A stretch of 64,000 nt of DNA from Occallatibacter gabretensis (GCF_001449115.1 NZ_LAIJ01000009.1:1013751-1077750), one strand, 5' to 3'; shown: positions 1 through 8,893, counted from the stretch's first letter. Notes: generated by a model from the letters alone, not told the origin. Program-made: numbers and translations.

Positions 1-844
1 TCCGCCGTCCCAGCGTCCGTTCGCCGCGCAAAATCCGCTCCACGCGTCGCACCAGCTCCGGCCGCTTCTCCCACGCGCCCAGCGCCAGGCTCATCCCGCG
101 CTGCAGCATCGCATGTTCTGCCAGATGTGCCAGGCACATCGCATACGCCTTGCGCCCATTGCCAGCCTCCAGCACGCGATCGTCGCAGGCCAGCTCGCGC
201 TCCGCGCACAGCCGCCGCTCCACCCACGCCAGCGCAGGATTCAGCGGAAACGCCACCAGCGCCAGCTTCTGCAGCAGGTTCGTCCAGTCGTCCGCACGCC
301 GCAGATGCTCCAACTCATGAATCAGAACCTGCTTCAGCTCCGCCTCAGGCAGGCTCTCCATCAGCTTTGCCGGAATCAAAATCTTCGGTCGAAAGAACCC
401 AATCACGCTGGGCCTTGCAATCTCATCGGATACGCAAAGCCGCACCCGCCTGCCCGCCACAATCTCGCGAAATCCAGCTTCCGCAGGCAGTTCCACCGCG
501 CGCCTGGCCAGCCGCCGCAGATGCACCACACCAATGCCAAGCTGCACAGCCCTCGCCAGCGAAAGCGCTACCCATAGACCCAATATCGCGTAGCCCCACC
601 GCAAGTCGAGATGCGCCACTGGAGCTGCAACCGCATCAGCCGATTTCGCCATCAACGGCGATATTTGCAGTCCGACCAGCAGCGCAAAAACGCCCAGCCA
701 CACCGTGCTCCGCGCAGCCGCGCTGAGTCGCGGAAAAGCCCGCAGCACAGCCCATGTCAGGCCCGCTAGCACGGTTCCCTCCCACAAGGCGGAAACCAGA
801 GCCGAAGCCGCAACCGGACTCAAAGATGCAAGCCACTCATTCAT
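1..844 (-). CDS. M56 family (BlaR1/MecR1-like) membrane metallopeptidase, partial
   Basis: The first 281 residues of an integral-membrane M56 peptidase; the C-terminus lies beyond the left edge. Hydrophobic segments at about residues 10-30, 47-65 and 85-105 come before a zinc motif HELEH at residues 176-180 and an ERELACDD segment near 215-222, the usual M56 order. The start ATG at 844 overlaps the stop of the upstream regulator gene (ATGA), so the two are translationally coupled. In this family the sensor/protease cleaves or otherwise inactivates the partner BlaI-type repressor; the genes it controls here cannot be told. Whether a sensor or TonB-like C-terminal domain follows cannot be seen. 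Confidence 0.9.
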   Translation of the reverse strand, partial: MNEWLASLSPVAASALVSALWEGTVLAGLTWAVLRAFPRLSAAARSTVWLGVFALLVGLQISPLMAKSADAVAAPVAHLDLRWGYAILGLWVALSLARAVQLGIGVVHLRRLARRAVELPAEAGFREIVAGRRVRLCVSDEIARPSVIGFFRPKILIPAKLMESLPEAELKQVLIHELEHLRRADDWTNLLQKLALVAFPLNPALAWVERRLCAERELACDDRVLEAGNGRKAYAMCLAHLAEHAMLQRGMSLALGAWEKRPELVRRVERILRGERTLGRR

Positions 845-1266
845 CGCCGCGCCCTCATTCCGTCTGCCATTCCGCCTACAGACTCATCGTCCGTCGCCCC
901 GGCAATCCGTTCCTTCAGCCGCTTTAGCTCTTCGGCAGTCAACTCGTCATCCCCTAACAGCGATAACACCAGCCGCTCCCGTGAGTTGCCAAAAAACCGC
1001 TCCAGCACATGCCGAATCTCGCTCCGGCTCGCCTCATCCTCGGCCACGCACGGCGAGTAAAGAAACGCCCGCCCCTGCTGCCGGTGCATCACATAGCCCT
1101 TCTGCTCCAGGATACGCACCGTCGTAAGAACGGAGGTATATGCCAGCGGCCCATTATCAGCCGCCGCGGCCGCAATATCGGCGACAGCCGACTCGCCCCG
1201 AGTCCACAGGATCTTCATCAGCCTCAGCTCAGCTGGCGTCAACGTATTCGATGGCTTCGGAGGCAT
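841..1266 (-). CDS. BlaI/MecI/CopY family transcriptional repressor
   Basis: 141 residues, the usual length for the family. The winged-helix N-terminal half contains LTPAELRLMKILW and then YTSVLTTVRILEQKGYV, the recognition-helix pattern of BlaI/MecI. The C-terminal half is the dimerisation and cleavage part. It is co-directional with, and overlaps by 4 bp, the M56 peptidase, the standard two-gene sensor/repressor module. The start at 1266 has a GAAGGAG ribosome site about 12 nt upstream. A palindrome at 1303-1318 suggests autoregulation. Confidence 0.93.
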   Translation of the reverse strand: MPPKPSNTLTPAELRLMKILWTRGESAVADIAAAAADNGPLAYTSVLTTVRILEQKGYVMHRQQGRAFLYSPCVAEDEASRSEIRHVLERFFGNSRERLVLSLLGDDELTAEELKRLKERIAGATDDESVGGMADGMRARR

Positions 1267-1302
1267 GGTTCTGGAAAACTCCTTCTACAAATTAGACGAG
1301 AC

Positions 1303-1318
1303 AACTAAAGAATTAGTT
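1303..1318. promoter_or_regulatory. Candidate BlaI operator
   Basis: AACTAAAGAATTAGTT is an inverted repeat (AACTAA, 4-nt gap, TTAGTT) 37-52 bp upstream of the blaI-like start codon. A weaker related site, CTA-N5-TAG, lies at about 1285-1295. BlaI-family dimers bind such AT-rich dyads next to their own gene. The assignment is inferred from position and symmetry. Confidence 0.5.
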
Positions 1319-1517
1319 ACCATAGCCGGCCAATCCATGCAATAAAACTTGGAGAGTATCCCAGCAAGGCAAGTCAGCAAGAGGCGATACGGTTCGCTTC
1401 TCCTGGCTCTTTTTATCATTTCTCAGATTGCGCTTTGCTGCGCGGGCCGTCCTCTGCCAAACTCGTTTTGCGTGGGAGAATTTGATTGCTCTGTGATCTC
1501 ACAGTCGAGGCAACCTT

Positions 1518-1985
1518 ATGTCCAATATTTTGTCAGCCGGAAGGCCGGCTCCAGATTTCAGTGTTCATGTCACGCCTGACCAAAAGCTCTCTCTGAGCGA
1601 GTTGCGCGGCAAGCCGGTTATTCTGGCATTCTACCCAGCTGACTGGAGCCCGGTTTGCGGTGACCAGATGGCGCTTTATAACGAGATTCTGCCCGAGTTT
1701 CAAAAGCTTGGCGCCGTATTGGTGGGAGTATCAGTCGATGGCGTCTGGTGCCACGAGGCGTTTGCCAAAGATAGACACTTGCAATTCCCGTTGGCCGCAG
1801 ACTTTGAACCTAAAGGCGAGATTGCGAAAGCTTACGGTGCCTATCGAACCGTCGAAGGCGTCTGTGAGCGGGCACTCTTTGTCATTGACCGGGAGGGAGT
1901 GATTGCCTGGAGCTATCTCTCGCCGGTCGCGATCAATCCTGGAGCCGACGGAATCCTGGAAGCTCTTGAGAATCTGCCGAAATAG
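1518..1985 (+). CDS. Peroxiredoxin (AhpC/TSA, BCP/AhpE-like)
   Basis: 155 residues with a thioredoxin fold. The peroxidatic cysteine is in PADWSPVCGDQM near residue 50, the P-x3-(T/S)-x2-C signature. LFVIDREGVIAWSYLSP near the end is the usual C-terminal strand pair. It is expected to reduce peroxides in the cytoplasm with thiol donors. There is no signal peptide. Eight bases separate its stop from a DsbA-like thiol oxidoreductase, so the two probably form an operon for peroxide and disulfide handling. A longer reading frame beginning near 1349 overlaps the start but shows no family features. Confidence 0.9.
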   Translation: MSNILSAGRPAPDFSVHVTPDQKLSLSELRGKPVILAFYPADWSPVCGDQMALYNEILPEFQKLGAVLVGVSVDGVWCHEAFAKDRHLQFPLAADFEPKGEIAKAYGAYRTVEGVCERALFVIDREGVIAWSYLSPVAINPGADGILEALENLPK

Positions 1986-1993
1986 GAGACGTC

Positions 1994-2518
1994 ATGAGCA
2001 AACTTTCCATTGAGGTCAACGCGGACGACCACATACAAGGAAATTCCACGGCGGAGTGCAGCCTGGTGGAATATGGCGATTATGAATGTCCGCATTGCGG
2101 CACGGCCTATCCAATCGTCAAGAGAGTACAAAAGCACTTTGGAAAACGGCTCTCATTTGTCTTCCGCAATTTTCCCCTGACGCAGATCCATCCGTGGGCA
2201 GAACCGGCTGCTGAAGTGGCCGAATTTGCCGGAGTTCACGGCAAGTTCTGGGAAATGCATGATCTGCTCTTTGAGAATCAGGAAAATTTAGGCGAGACCC
2301 TCTTCCTGAATCTGGCTGACAAGCTCGACCTGTCAACTGCCCAGTTACAAACTGCAAAAGCAAGCCAGACCTACCGCTCTCGGGTGCGGGCTGATTTTTC
2401 TGGAGGCGCACGCAGTGGCGTCAACGGAACTCCGACTTTCTTCATCAACGGTCGGCGTCACAACGGACCCTTCGATTTCGATTCCTTGAGTGAGGCTATC
2501 GAACTGGCCCTTCGCTAA
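1994..2518 (+). CDS. DsbA-family thiol oxidoreductase (thioredoxin domain)
   Basis: 174 residues. The redox motif CPHC is in YGDYECPHCGTAY near residue 33, followed by FRNFPLTQIHPWA and a helical insert. The cis-proline loop is GVNGTPTFFINGRRHNG, typical of the DsbA_4 type. No signal peptide is visible, so it is probably cytoplasmic, unlike classical periplasmic DsbA. It follows the peroxiredoxin by 8 bp and is probably co-transcribed. It may regenerate oxidised thiols, but its partner is not known. Confidence 0.88.
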   Translation: MSKLSIEVNADDHIQGNSTAECSLVEYGDYECPHCGTAYPIVKRVQKHFGKRLSFVFRNFPLTQIHPWAEPAAEVAEFAGVHGKFWEMHDLLFENQENLGETLFLNLADKLDLSTAQLQTAKASQTYRSRVRADFSGGARSGVNGTPTFFINGRRHNGPFDFDSLSEAIELALR

Positions 2519-3195
2519 ATCGGTAGCGGCGCATACGTTGACGCACCTTGCACTTCAAAGCCTTGTAAATCTCGGTGCTCACCGGCTGGGCAATTGTCTG
2601 ACTTTCTTGCATCTGCAAGCGTGTCTTGCGCTATGGCATGGTTGAGCTGCGAGCCCCTGACAGCCTCCAATCTTCAATTGTTTCTGTGAATGTTGCACCT
2701 TACTTTGTATCGATCCCTCATCCCACTGCTTCTCACCACATTACTTTGGTCCAACTCCCTTTCGTACCGTCCTTCGTGTTCAGAAAGTTTGCGTGCAATT
2801 AAGGGGTTTTCTGTCACACTCATAATCAGCAGTAGAAAAGCCACGGCCCGAACCTTAAAAGGTTCGGGCCGTGGCCGTTTTGGGGAGGGGACGGGGCCCC
2901 TCCCCCATCCCCTCTGCACTAGAATTTGTGCAAATTGGTCTTTTACCTAAATTCGAGCTGTTGGTCTCCAGCTCAGTGGAAAGCCGTAAAACGTCAGCAA
3001 AAGTGTCATTAAGGCGCTATTTAGACCCCATTAAGACACTCAGTTTCTAGGGCTGAATTTAACCGTAAGTTGATCATTGTAAATGAGTTGTAAAATAAAT
3101 AACCAGAGAAAATCACCCAAAATCAACTTTTCTATTAACTCATAAGTAAACATTGCACGAAAACAAGTGCAAAAATAAGGCAACCAGTACATTTA
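2519..3195. other. Gene-free region holding repeat copy A and an AT-rich segment
   Basis: No convincing gene is seen in 677 bp. The first 220 bp show nothing. About 2740-2934 is repeat copy A (separate entry). From about 2940 to 3190 the DNA is AT-rich without clear hairpins or promoters; it lies beyond the 3' ends of two converging transcription units. Short open frames crossing the repeat have no codon or protein signal. Confidence 0.6.
2740..2934 (-). repeat. Dispersed repeat, copy A (inverted relative to copy B)
   Basis: About 195 bp that match copy B at 9116-9313 in reverse complement over nearly the whole length. It contains a perfect 14-bp stem, CCACGGCCCGAACC at 2841-2854 pairing with 2861-2874 across a 6-nt loop, and a second dyad GGGGAGGGG/CCCCTCCCC at 2882-2905. 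The conserved flank carries GGTACGAAAGG (read on the minus strand) near its far end. No open reading frame or terminal inverted repeat of an IS is seen. Confidence 0.85.
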
Positions 3196-3591
3196 CTATC
3201 CCGAGTACTGCTCGTCGCTGACCTTCTCCAGCCACTCGACCGCCTGGCCGTTCAGCCGCTCCTGAATGGCAATATGCGTCATGGCCGTCTCGGGCGAAGC
3301 TCCGTGCCAGTGCTTTTCGCCGGGCGCAAACCAGACCACATCGCCAGGATGGATTTCTTCAACTGGCCCGTCCCAGCGCTGCGCCCGACCGCGCCCGCTG
3401 GTCACAATCAGAGTCTGACCCAGCGGATGCGTATGCCACGCCGTCCGCGCACCGGGTTCGAAAGTCACATGCGCACCGACAACGCGGGAAGGCTCCGGTG
3501 CGGAAAAAAGAGGATCCACCCGCACCGTGCCCGTGAAATATTCCTCCGGCCCTTTGCCCGAAGGCTTGGAGCCGGCTCGTTGAATCTCCAT
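3196..3591 (-). CDS. Mn-dependent cupin, (R)-hydroxynitrile lyase-like (GtHNL family)
   Basis: 131 residues, a single small cupin. It resembles the Granulicella tundricola hydroxynitrile lyase along its length as I recall that protein. The metal ligands fall at the same positions: H53, H55, Q59 ([10 protein letters not shown]) and H94 (GEKHWHG), with the proposed catalytic H106. Pocket residues A40, V42 and Q110 are also retained. That family cleaves cyanohydrins to an aldehyde and HCN in vitro; its natural role is unsettled. The start lies 19 bp after the stop of a zinc alcohol dehydrogenase in the same direction, so they are probably one operon, which fits an aldehyde or carbonyl pathway. 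No signal peptide. Confidence 0.85.
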   Translation of the reverse strand: MEIQRAGSKPSGKGPEEYFTGTVRVDPLFSAPEPSRVVGAHVTFEPGARTAWHTHPLGQTLIVTSGRGRAQRWDGPVEEIHPGDVVWFAPGEKHWHGASPETAMTHIAIQERLNGQAVEWLEKVSDEQYSG

Positions 3592-3610
3592 GAACCAACT
3601 TCTTTCCGGC

Positions 3611-4669
3611 TTACTCGGACTTAAGCGAAGCCATATCGATCGAGAAGCGGTACTTCACGTCAGATTTGATCAGCCGCTCGTAAGCTTCGTTGATCTTCTG
3701 AATCGGAATCACTTCCACATCGGACGTAATGTTGTGCTCGCCGCAGAAGTCCAGCATCTCCTGCGTCTCCTTGATCCCGCCGATCATGGAGCCGGAAAGG
3801 CTCTTGCGGCCCAGAATGAGGTTGAAGGAGGAAATCGCCATCGGCTTTTCCGGCGCGCCAACCAGAACCATGTGCGAGTCGCGGCCCAGCAGCGGAAGAT
3901 AAGCGTTGATGTCATGGTCGGCAGAGACAGCGTCGAGAATGAAGTCAAAGCTGAAAGCATGCTTCGCCATCTCCTTCGCGTCTTTCGAAATTACGACCTC
4001 GTCAGCGCCCAGCCGCTTGGCGTCTTCCACCTTGTTGGGCGAGGTCGTAAAGACCACCGTATGCGCGCCCAGCGCATGCGCAAACTTCACGCCCATGTGG
4101 CCCAATCCACCAAGGCCCACAATGCCCACCTTCTGGCCCTTGGTCACGCCCCAATGGTGCAGCGGCGAATAGGTGGTAATGCCCGCGCAAAGCAGCGGCG
4201 CGGCTCCGGCAGGATCCAGATTCTCAGGAACGCGCAGCACAAAACGCTCGTCCACAACGACGCTCTCCGAGTAGCCGCCGTAGGTGACGCCGCCCAGATG
4301 CTTGTCCGGGAAGTTATAAGTCAGCGTGGGATTAGGACAGAACTGCTCCTCGCCTGCCTTGCAGGCCGGACAGCTTCCGTCAGAATCCACCAGGCAGCCC
4401 ACGGCGGCGATATCGCCGGCCTTGAACTTGGTCACAGCGGAGCCGACCTTGGTGACGCGGCCGAGAATCTCATGCCCCGGAATGCACGGATAAACGGTGG
4501 GCATGACGCCGCTCCACTCATTGCGCACCTGGTGGAGATCGGAGTGGCAGACGCCGCAGAAGAGAATTTCAATCGCGACGTCAGTATCGGTAGGATCGCG
4601 CCGTTCAATAGTTGTGAAAGCAAGCGGCGATGTGGCGCTGGCGGCAGAGTAAGCCTTGGCTTTGGACAA
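3611..4669 (-). CDS. Zinc-dependent NAD(P) alcohol dehydrogenase (YahK/CAD-like)
   Basis: About 352 residues, a medium-chain dehydrogenase. Catalytic-zinc motif [11 protein letters not shown] is near residue 40, and the structural-zinc cysteines are in [12 protein letters not shown] near 100. The Rossmann glycine motif GLGGLGHMG follows near 175, then [13 protein letters not shown] near the end. Length and motifs fit the YahK/cinnamyl-alcohol group of NADP-dependent aldehyde reductases. I chose a TTG start at 4669, with GAGGTG 5 nt upstream; the open frame extends further (to 4822) but only through non-conserved sequence. It is followed by the hydroxynitrile-lyase-like cupin, so both may act on the same aldehydes. 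Confidence 0.88.
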   Translation of the reverse strand: MSKAKAYSAASATSPLAFTTIERRDPTDTDVAIEILFCGVCHSDLHQVRNEWSGVMPTVYPCIPGHEILGRVTKVGSAVTKFKAGDIAAVGCLVDSDGSCPACKAGEEQFCPNPTLTYNFPDKHLGGVTYGGYSESVVVDERFVLRVPENLDPAGAAPLLCAGITTYSPLHHWGVTKGQKVGIVGLGGLGHMGVKFAHALGAHTVVFTTSPNKVEDAKRLGADEVVISKDAKEMAKHAFSFDFILDAVSADHDINAYLPLLGRDSHMVLVGAPEKPMAISSFNLILGRKSLSGSMIGGIKETQEMLDFCGEHNITSDVEVIPIQKINEAYERLIKSDVKYRFSIDMASLKSE

Positions 4670-4818
4670 GAATTCACCTCGTTTAGAGAAAGGATGCAGA
4701 AGTCCGACGGAAGTATTCGTACAACCCGAAGAAATTCTAACGCGAGACCGCACTCTAACTGCACGACCGAGGCGCAAAGCCTGCATTGACCGCAACGTTG
4801 ATCGGGGAAGCAGCTGAT

Positions 4819-6237
4819 TCAAAAGAGATCCGGCACCGAGTGAAATGCAATGCGAGTAGGCGCAGCTTTGTATGCCGTCAGCATCGTTGCGGGAGCCAGT
4901 GTCTGCATCCCGTATTTGCGATTGAGTGCGTCCATGGCCTCATACAACCTCGCTCGCTTCTCGGAGCCGTCCATCGAGTCAAAGAGGCTCAAGCTGTGCA
5001 GCTTGTCAGGAACAAGGCCGCCAAGATGGACACCCACAAAATATGGATACGCGTTTTGCTCGCCACCCGGCTGTTGCTGCCATAGCTTCCGCAGCGCGGT
5101 AATGAGCGTCTGGTTGTCCTGGCATTCGGTGAGTTTGATTTCGCTATGCCATCCACGCCGTGGCACGCCGTAACTGCTCACGGAATTCGGAATCTCCTGC
5201 TGCGCACGCGGAACAGCAAAGCCTACGGCGAGGCCTATGCTGGCAGCCCACAGGTCGGCTTCACGCAGGCGCAGCGCGGCTTTGTGCAGTAGCTTCAACG
5301 CCACGGCCCACGCCCTTTCCGGCGTGCGCATCTCCGGCGCCAGCACATGCTGGTGGCCAATAGACTTGGCGTGCTCGTTGTCCGATAGATCGAAATCCTG
5401 GCCGCGCAACCAGTGCCAGAGCCGTTCGCCCCAGACCGAGCCCCATAGTTGGCCCATCTGTTCGCAGTTGAGCGCCAGCAGCTGCTGCATGGTGTGGATG
5501 CCCCTTGCGTTCAGCCGTTTTTCCGTCCGCGTGCCGATGCCGGGCAGGTCGCGCAGTGCAAGCAGGGGGAGTGCCGTGGGTAGGACATCGACTGGTAGAG
5601 CAACAAGGCCATCCGGCTTTTCCATGTTGCTAGCGATCTTGGCGAGGAAGCGGTTCGGCGCAAGACCCACCGAACTGCGAAGCATATCGCCAACCTGTTC
5701 GCGAATGGTGCGCTTTACCTTTCGCGCTAGCTCCATCGCGGTCAGGAGTGGCCGCTCGCGGCCAATGAGCCGGCAGGCCATCTCGTCAATGGAAGCGACT
5801 GCGGTGACTGGCACGCAGCTCTCAACGGCCTCCACTACTTCGCGGTGGATTTGGGTGTAGAGTTCGTGGCGACCTTCAACGAGGATGAGATCCGGGCACA
5901 GCCTTTTCGCGTCCCCCACAATGGTGCCGGTCTTAACGCCATAAGCTTTTGCTTCATAGCTGGCGGCAATGCAGCAGGTGGTGTCGGCCATCATAGGTAC
6001 CACAGCGACGGGACGATTTCGCAGTTCCGGTCGTTTTTGCTGCTCGCAGGATGCGAAGTAGGAGTTCAGATCGACGAAGAGCCAGTTCACGGCCGGTGCA
6101 GAATCTTCCGCTGTGCGCTGCGGCTCTTTTTCCCTTAGCGCGGAAGAGGAGACATGTGCATGGCTCCGCCACTCGTCGATCTGCTCGTCGGTCAGTTCGG
6201 CAATCGCGCCGTCATCCGGAATGGACCTTTGCAACAT
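4819..6237 (-). CDS. Y-family (DinB/ImuB-like) DNA polymerase
   Basis: 472 residues, expected to do translesion synthesis. An N-terminal extension of about 50 residues precedes the palm. Palm motifs are FVDLNSYFASCEQ (first aspartate) and VASIDEM (the D-E pair), so metal ligands are present. LPGIGTRTEKRL near 235 is the thumb helix-hairpin-helix. SIDEM replaces the SIDEAY of DinB, and N replaces the second D of the usual DMDxFF, so this is a divergent subgroup. Likely clamp-binding peptides are SLSLF (internal) and VPDLF (the last residues). A palindrome lies 21-36 bp upstream of the start. It stands alone, without imuA or dnaE2 neighbours. Confidence 0.85.
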   Translation of the reverse strand: MLQRSIPDDGAIAELTDEQIDEWRSHAHVSSSALREKEPQRTAEDSAPAVNWLFVDLNSYFASCEQQKRPELRNRPVAVVPMMADTTCCIAASYEAKAYGVKTGTIVGDAKRLCPDLILVEGRHELYTQIHREVVEAVESCVPVTAVASIDEMACRLIGRERPLLTAMELARKVKRTIREQVGDMLRSSVGLAPNRFLAKIASNMEKPDGLVALPVDVLPTALPLLALRDLPGIGTRTEKRLNARGIHTMQQLLALNCEQMGQLWGSVWGERLWHWLRGQDFDLSDNEHAKSIGHQHVLAPEMRTPERAWAVALKLLHKAALRLREADLWAASIGLAVGFAVPRAQQEIPNSVSSYGVPRRGWHSEIKLTECQDNQTLITALRKLWQQQPGGEQNAYPYFVGVHLGGLVPDKLHSLSLFDSMDGSEKRARLYEAMDALNRKYGMQTLAPATMLTAYKAAPTRIAFHSVPDLF

Positions 6238-6257
6238 GGCGGAAGGCTTTATAGGCC

Positions 6258-6273
6258 GCGAAATTAGTTTCGC
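6258..6273. promoter_or_regulatory. Candidate operator upstream of the Y-family polymerase
   Basis: GCGAAATTAGTTTCGC is a dyad (GCGAAA, 4-nt gap, TTTCGC) 21-36 bp before the polymerase start codon. The position fits an operator over the promoter, possibly of an SOS-type repressor. It does not match the E. coli or Bacillus LexA boxes, so the regulator is unknown. On the plus strand it is followed by T-rich DNA but no gene ends there, so it is unlikely to be a terminator. Confidence 0.4.
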
Positions 6274-6446
6274 TTTTTATTTGCTTTTATGCAATGGAAA
6301 TGCTCTTCTTTCATGGCCCGAAATAACTATTGACGACCTAAAATTTTCCGATGATACACTGAGGGCGTCTGAGGTATCTCTCTCAACCTGCCCGAAAGAG
6401 ATGAAATCTGTCAGAAGACAGCCTCTGATTGAGTGAAGTGTTCGCG

Positions 6447-6602
6447 ATGACGCAAAGCTGGCTGCATTGGATTCTTGTTAGCGGAAGTCTCGTCGCGCTG
6501 GTCGTAACGATTGGCGTGGCTATTCTGCTTGTTTGCTGCTTGAGCTGTGCCCGCTGCCCTTTAAAGGAAAAAGACGAGCTCTTCAAACGCCGCGAAGTCT
6601 AG
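6447..6602 (+). CDS. Small membrane protein, 51 aa, unknown function
   Basis: A 51-residue open frame in the gap between two minus-strand genes. Residues 8-32 form one strong hydrophobic helix, ending in a cysteine cluster CCLSCARC, followed by a charged tail KEKDELFKRR. The cysteine pattern could be a metal or lipid site, but this is not a recognised family. There is no strong ribosome site (GAAGTG about 7 nt upstream). It could be chance, but the hydrophobic-then-basic layout is typical of real small membrane proteins. Confidence 0.45.
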   Translation: MTQSWLHWILVSGSLVALVVTIGVAILLVCCLSCARCPLKEKDELFKRREV

Positions 6603-6643
6603 TCGCGGTGAATTCATTACTCAGCCATAAGATTCGCGAAAGC

Positions 6644-8893
6644 TCATCGAGATTCTTTTAGCCCTGTGTCCGGCTTCAAATACTGCTCAAAATGCGCAAG
6701 AATCTGGCGGTAGAGCTGCACGCGTGCCTCACTTCCCGCAAGATCATGCTTCTTGCGCGGAAAAATCTGCAAGTCATAGGGAATGCCCGCATTGACCAGC
6801 TTGTCTATAAATTGCACGGTGTTGCCGATATGAACATTGTCGTCGCTTACACCGTGAACTAACAGCAGAGGACCTTTCAGGCTCGCCGCGGTGTTCACCA
6901 CCGATGAATCCTTGTATGCCTGCGGCTCATCGGCTGGTTGACCCAGATACCGCTCCGTATAAGTCGAGTCGTAAACGCGCCAGTCGGTAACAGGAGCGAC
7001 AGCGACACCGGCTATGAATCGATCCGAGTGAGTCATTGCGTAGAGTGTAAAGTGCCCTCCCCAGCTCCAGCCCCACCATCCGAGCCGCTTTGGATCGAGT
7101 TGCGGAAATTTCTCAAGCGCGGCATCGAGAGCTGCAATTTGATCTTCAAGCTGCACCTTGCCAAAGTCGCGATATGCTGCCAGCGCAAAGTCGCGCCCGC
7201 GTCCCGCCATGCCGCGATTGTCTGTACGTAATACCGCGAAGCCGTGCTGTGCGAGCAACTCGTCGAAGAGTAGATTGTTGCCCCAAAAATCGTCGCCCCA
7301 GCGATTCATTACTGTCTGTGCGGTCGGGCCGCCATAAGGATTCACAATGAGCGGAACGCTTTTCACACCATGAGAACTTTCGGGCAGCATCAGTGTGGAA
7401 TACAGCGTCGTTCCGTTCTTCGTCTTTGTCTCAAGCTGCAAGCGTGGTTGCAGCTGATAAGCCTGCATCGAGCGCGAGGCCCATAGCTCCTGACATTCGC
7501 TGCCTGTTTTGCAGATGCTGAGCTTCGGCGGATCAAGATGCGTCGAGAAGGTATCAACAAATGCCGATTCATCCGATGCAGGGACAGACGGGAAGTTTCC
7601 TTCGTGCGTTCCTGCTTCGGTGGTCAGCGCCTTGCGCTCCCCTGCAAAGCTTACCTGCCAGAGCTGCTGTTCTACCGGGCTGGTTTCATTCGATGCGTAG
7701 TAGATCTTTTGGTGCTGAGAATCGACCGCAGCGATGGAGTGTACGTCCCAGTTGCCGCTGGTGAGCTGCTTTGGCGCAGCGGCCGGCGCGCTCATCGGAT
7801 TTCCCGTGTCGTAGCGATAGAGATAGATGTGGTTGTAACCGTCCTTCCAACAGGTGAGCACAATGGCTCCGCCGCTCACCGAGACGCCGTAGTTATCATC
7901 TAGGAACTTATCGTCGGTCACTTCAAGTATCTGCAGAGAATCGCGGCTGCCGAATGCGTCGGCAAAGTAGACGGCGCGGCGCTTATGGTCGCGGCTTAGC
8001 GTTTCGATCCAGAGTGTCTTTCGATCGACCCATCCAAAACGTGGGATGTAGTCCTGCCCTTCGTGGATCGGGAGCCTGATCCAGGATGTGTGGCCGCCTG
8101 TGGCGCCGATTACGCCGAGGCGAAGTTCGGGATTGGAATCGCCTGGCTGCGGATACCATTGCTTCTCGGCTTTGGCGTGCGTGAGCGTCCAGTCGACGAG
8201 CGGATACTCCGGCACGTTGCCTTCGTTCATCTGCAGATAGGCGATGTGGCTGGAGTCCGGCGACCAGAAGTAGTTGCTCTTTACTTCGAGTTCCTCACCG
8301 TAGAGCCAGTCCACCTCTGCATTGGTGATGGCGGGGCTCTGCGATGGTGCGATGGCGACAGGAGTTCCTGTCGCTCCCTCGTCCCGCGGGCGTACGATCC
8401 AGAGACCGTGATCGCGGACAAAGGCGATGGTTTCACCGTTTGGAGAAAAGGTGGGATTGTCTCCGGAACTCGCGGCGGTGAAGCCCATCTCAACCGCTGT
8501 GCCAATCTTCAAATCAAAGAGCCAGAGGCGTCCGGCTGAATCAAAGAGCAGATGCTTGCTGTCCGGTGACCACCAATAGCTGGGTGTCCCGACGCTGCCG
8601 CCCTGGTCGTCGCTGCTTGCTTTGAACATCGAAGCAAGCCTGTCATGGCTTATCAATATAGATCGTCTGCCGGAAGCGATCTCAATGGCGTGCAGCTCGC
8701 CGTTTTCGAGCCAGCTCAGGTGCTTGCCGTCCGGCGACCAGGCCACTCCCGCCGGTGGTGTGCCGATGAGCGGCTCATCCCCATTGATGGCCTCTACTGT
8801 CAGAGGCGTTGGCGTGGATTGACCGTTGAGCGCGGGTGCGGCAAGCAGCAAAGCAGAGAGAGCGAAAGGCGCAAGGCGAAAGTGACGAGGCAA
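6644..8893 (-). CDS. Secreted dipeptidyl peptidase IV-like S9 serine peptidase
   Basis: 749 residues. A signal peptide (hydrophobic FALSALLLAAPAL, residues 8-20) leads into a WD-like beta-propeller (DPPIV_N) to about residue 480, with repeats such as WSPDGKHLSW and WSPDSKHLLF. The alpha/beta hydrolase domain has the nucleophile in GWSWGGH near 617, aspartate in VHGVSDDNVHI near 693 and histidine in KKHDLAG near 725. LYGEELEVKSNYFWSPDSS is the DPP-IV glutamate (EE) motif. It removes Xaa-Pro dipeptides in the periplasm or outside the cell. The start is TTG at 8893 with GAGGG 7 nt upstream. Confidence 0.92.
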   Translation of the reverse strand: MPRHFRLAPFALSALLLAAPALNGQSTPTPLTVEAINGDEPLIGTPPAGVAWSPDGKHLSWLENGELHAIEIASGRRSILISHDRLASMFKASSDDQGGSVGTPSYWWSPDSKHLLFDSAGRLWLFDLKIGTAVEMGFTAASSGDNPTFSPNGETIAFVRDHGLWIVRPRDEGATGTPVAIAPSQSPAITNAEVDWLYGEELEVKSNYFWSPDSSHIAYLQMNEGNVPEYPLVDWTLTHAKAEKQWYPQPGDSNPELRLGVIGATGGHTSWIRLPIHEGQDYIPRFGWVDRKTLWIETLSRDHKRRAVYFADAFGSRDSLQILEVTDDKFLDDNYGVSVSGGAIVLTCWKDGYNHIYLYRYDTGNPMSAPAAAPKQLTSGNWDVHSIAAVDSQHQKIYYASNETSPVEQQLWQVSFAGERKALTTEAGTHEGNFPSVPASDESAFVDTFSTHLDPPKLSICKTGSECQELWASRSMQAYQLQPRLQLETKTKNGTTLYSTLMLPESSHGVKSVPLIVNPYGGPTAQTVMNRWGDDFWGNNLLFDELLAQHGFAVLRTDNRGMAGRGRDFALAAYRDFGKVQLEDQIAALDAALEKFPQLDPKRLGWWGWSWGGHFTLYAMTHSDRFIAGVAVAPVTDWRVYDSTYTERYLGQPADEPQAYKDSSVVNTAASLKGPLLLVHGVSDDNVHIGNTVQFIDKLVNAGIPYDLQIFPRKKHDLAGSEARVQLYRQILAHFEQYLKPDTGLKESR

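Noticed and set aside
1349..1579. Open frame resembling a small exported protein before the peroxiredoxin
   Set aside because: Needs a TTG start, overlaps the peroxiredoxin by 62 bp and has no family or ribosome-site support.
2674..2950. Short frames on both strands across repeat copy A
   Set aside because: They follow the repeat and its hairpins; no protein signal.
3590..4789. 399-aa plus-strand frame antisense to the alcohol dehydrogenase
   Set aside because: Shadow frame of a well-supported gene with high GC third positions.
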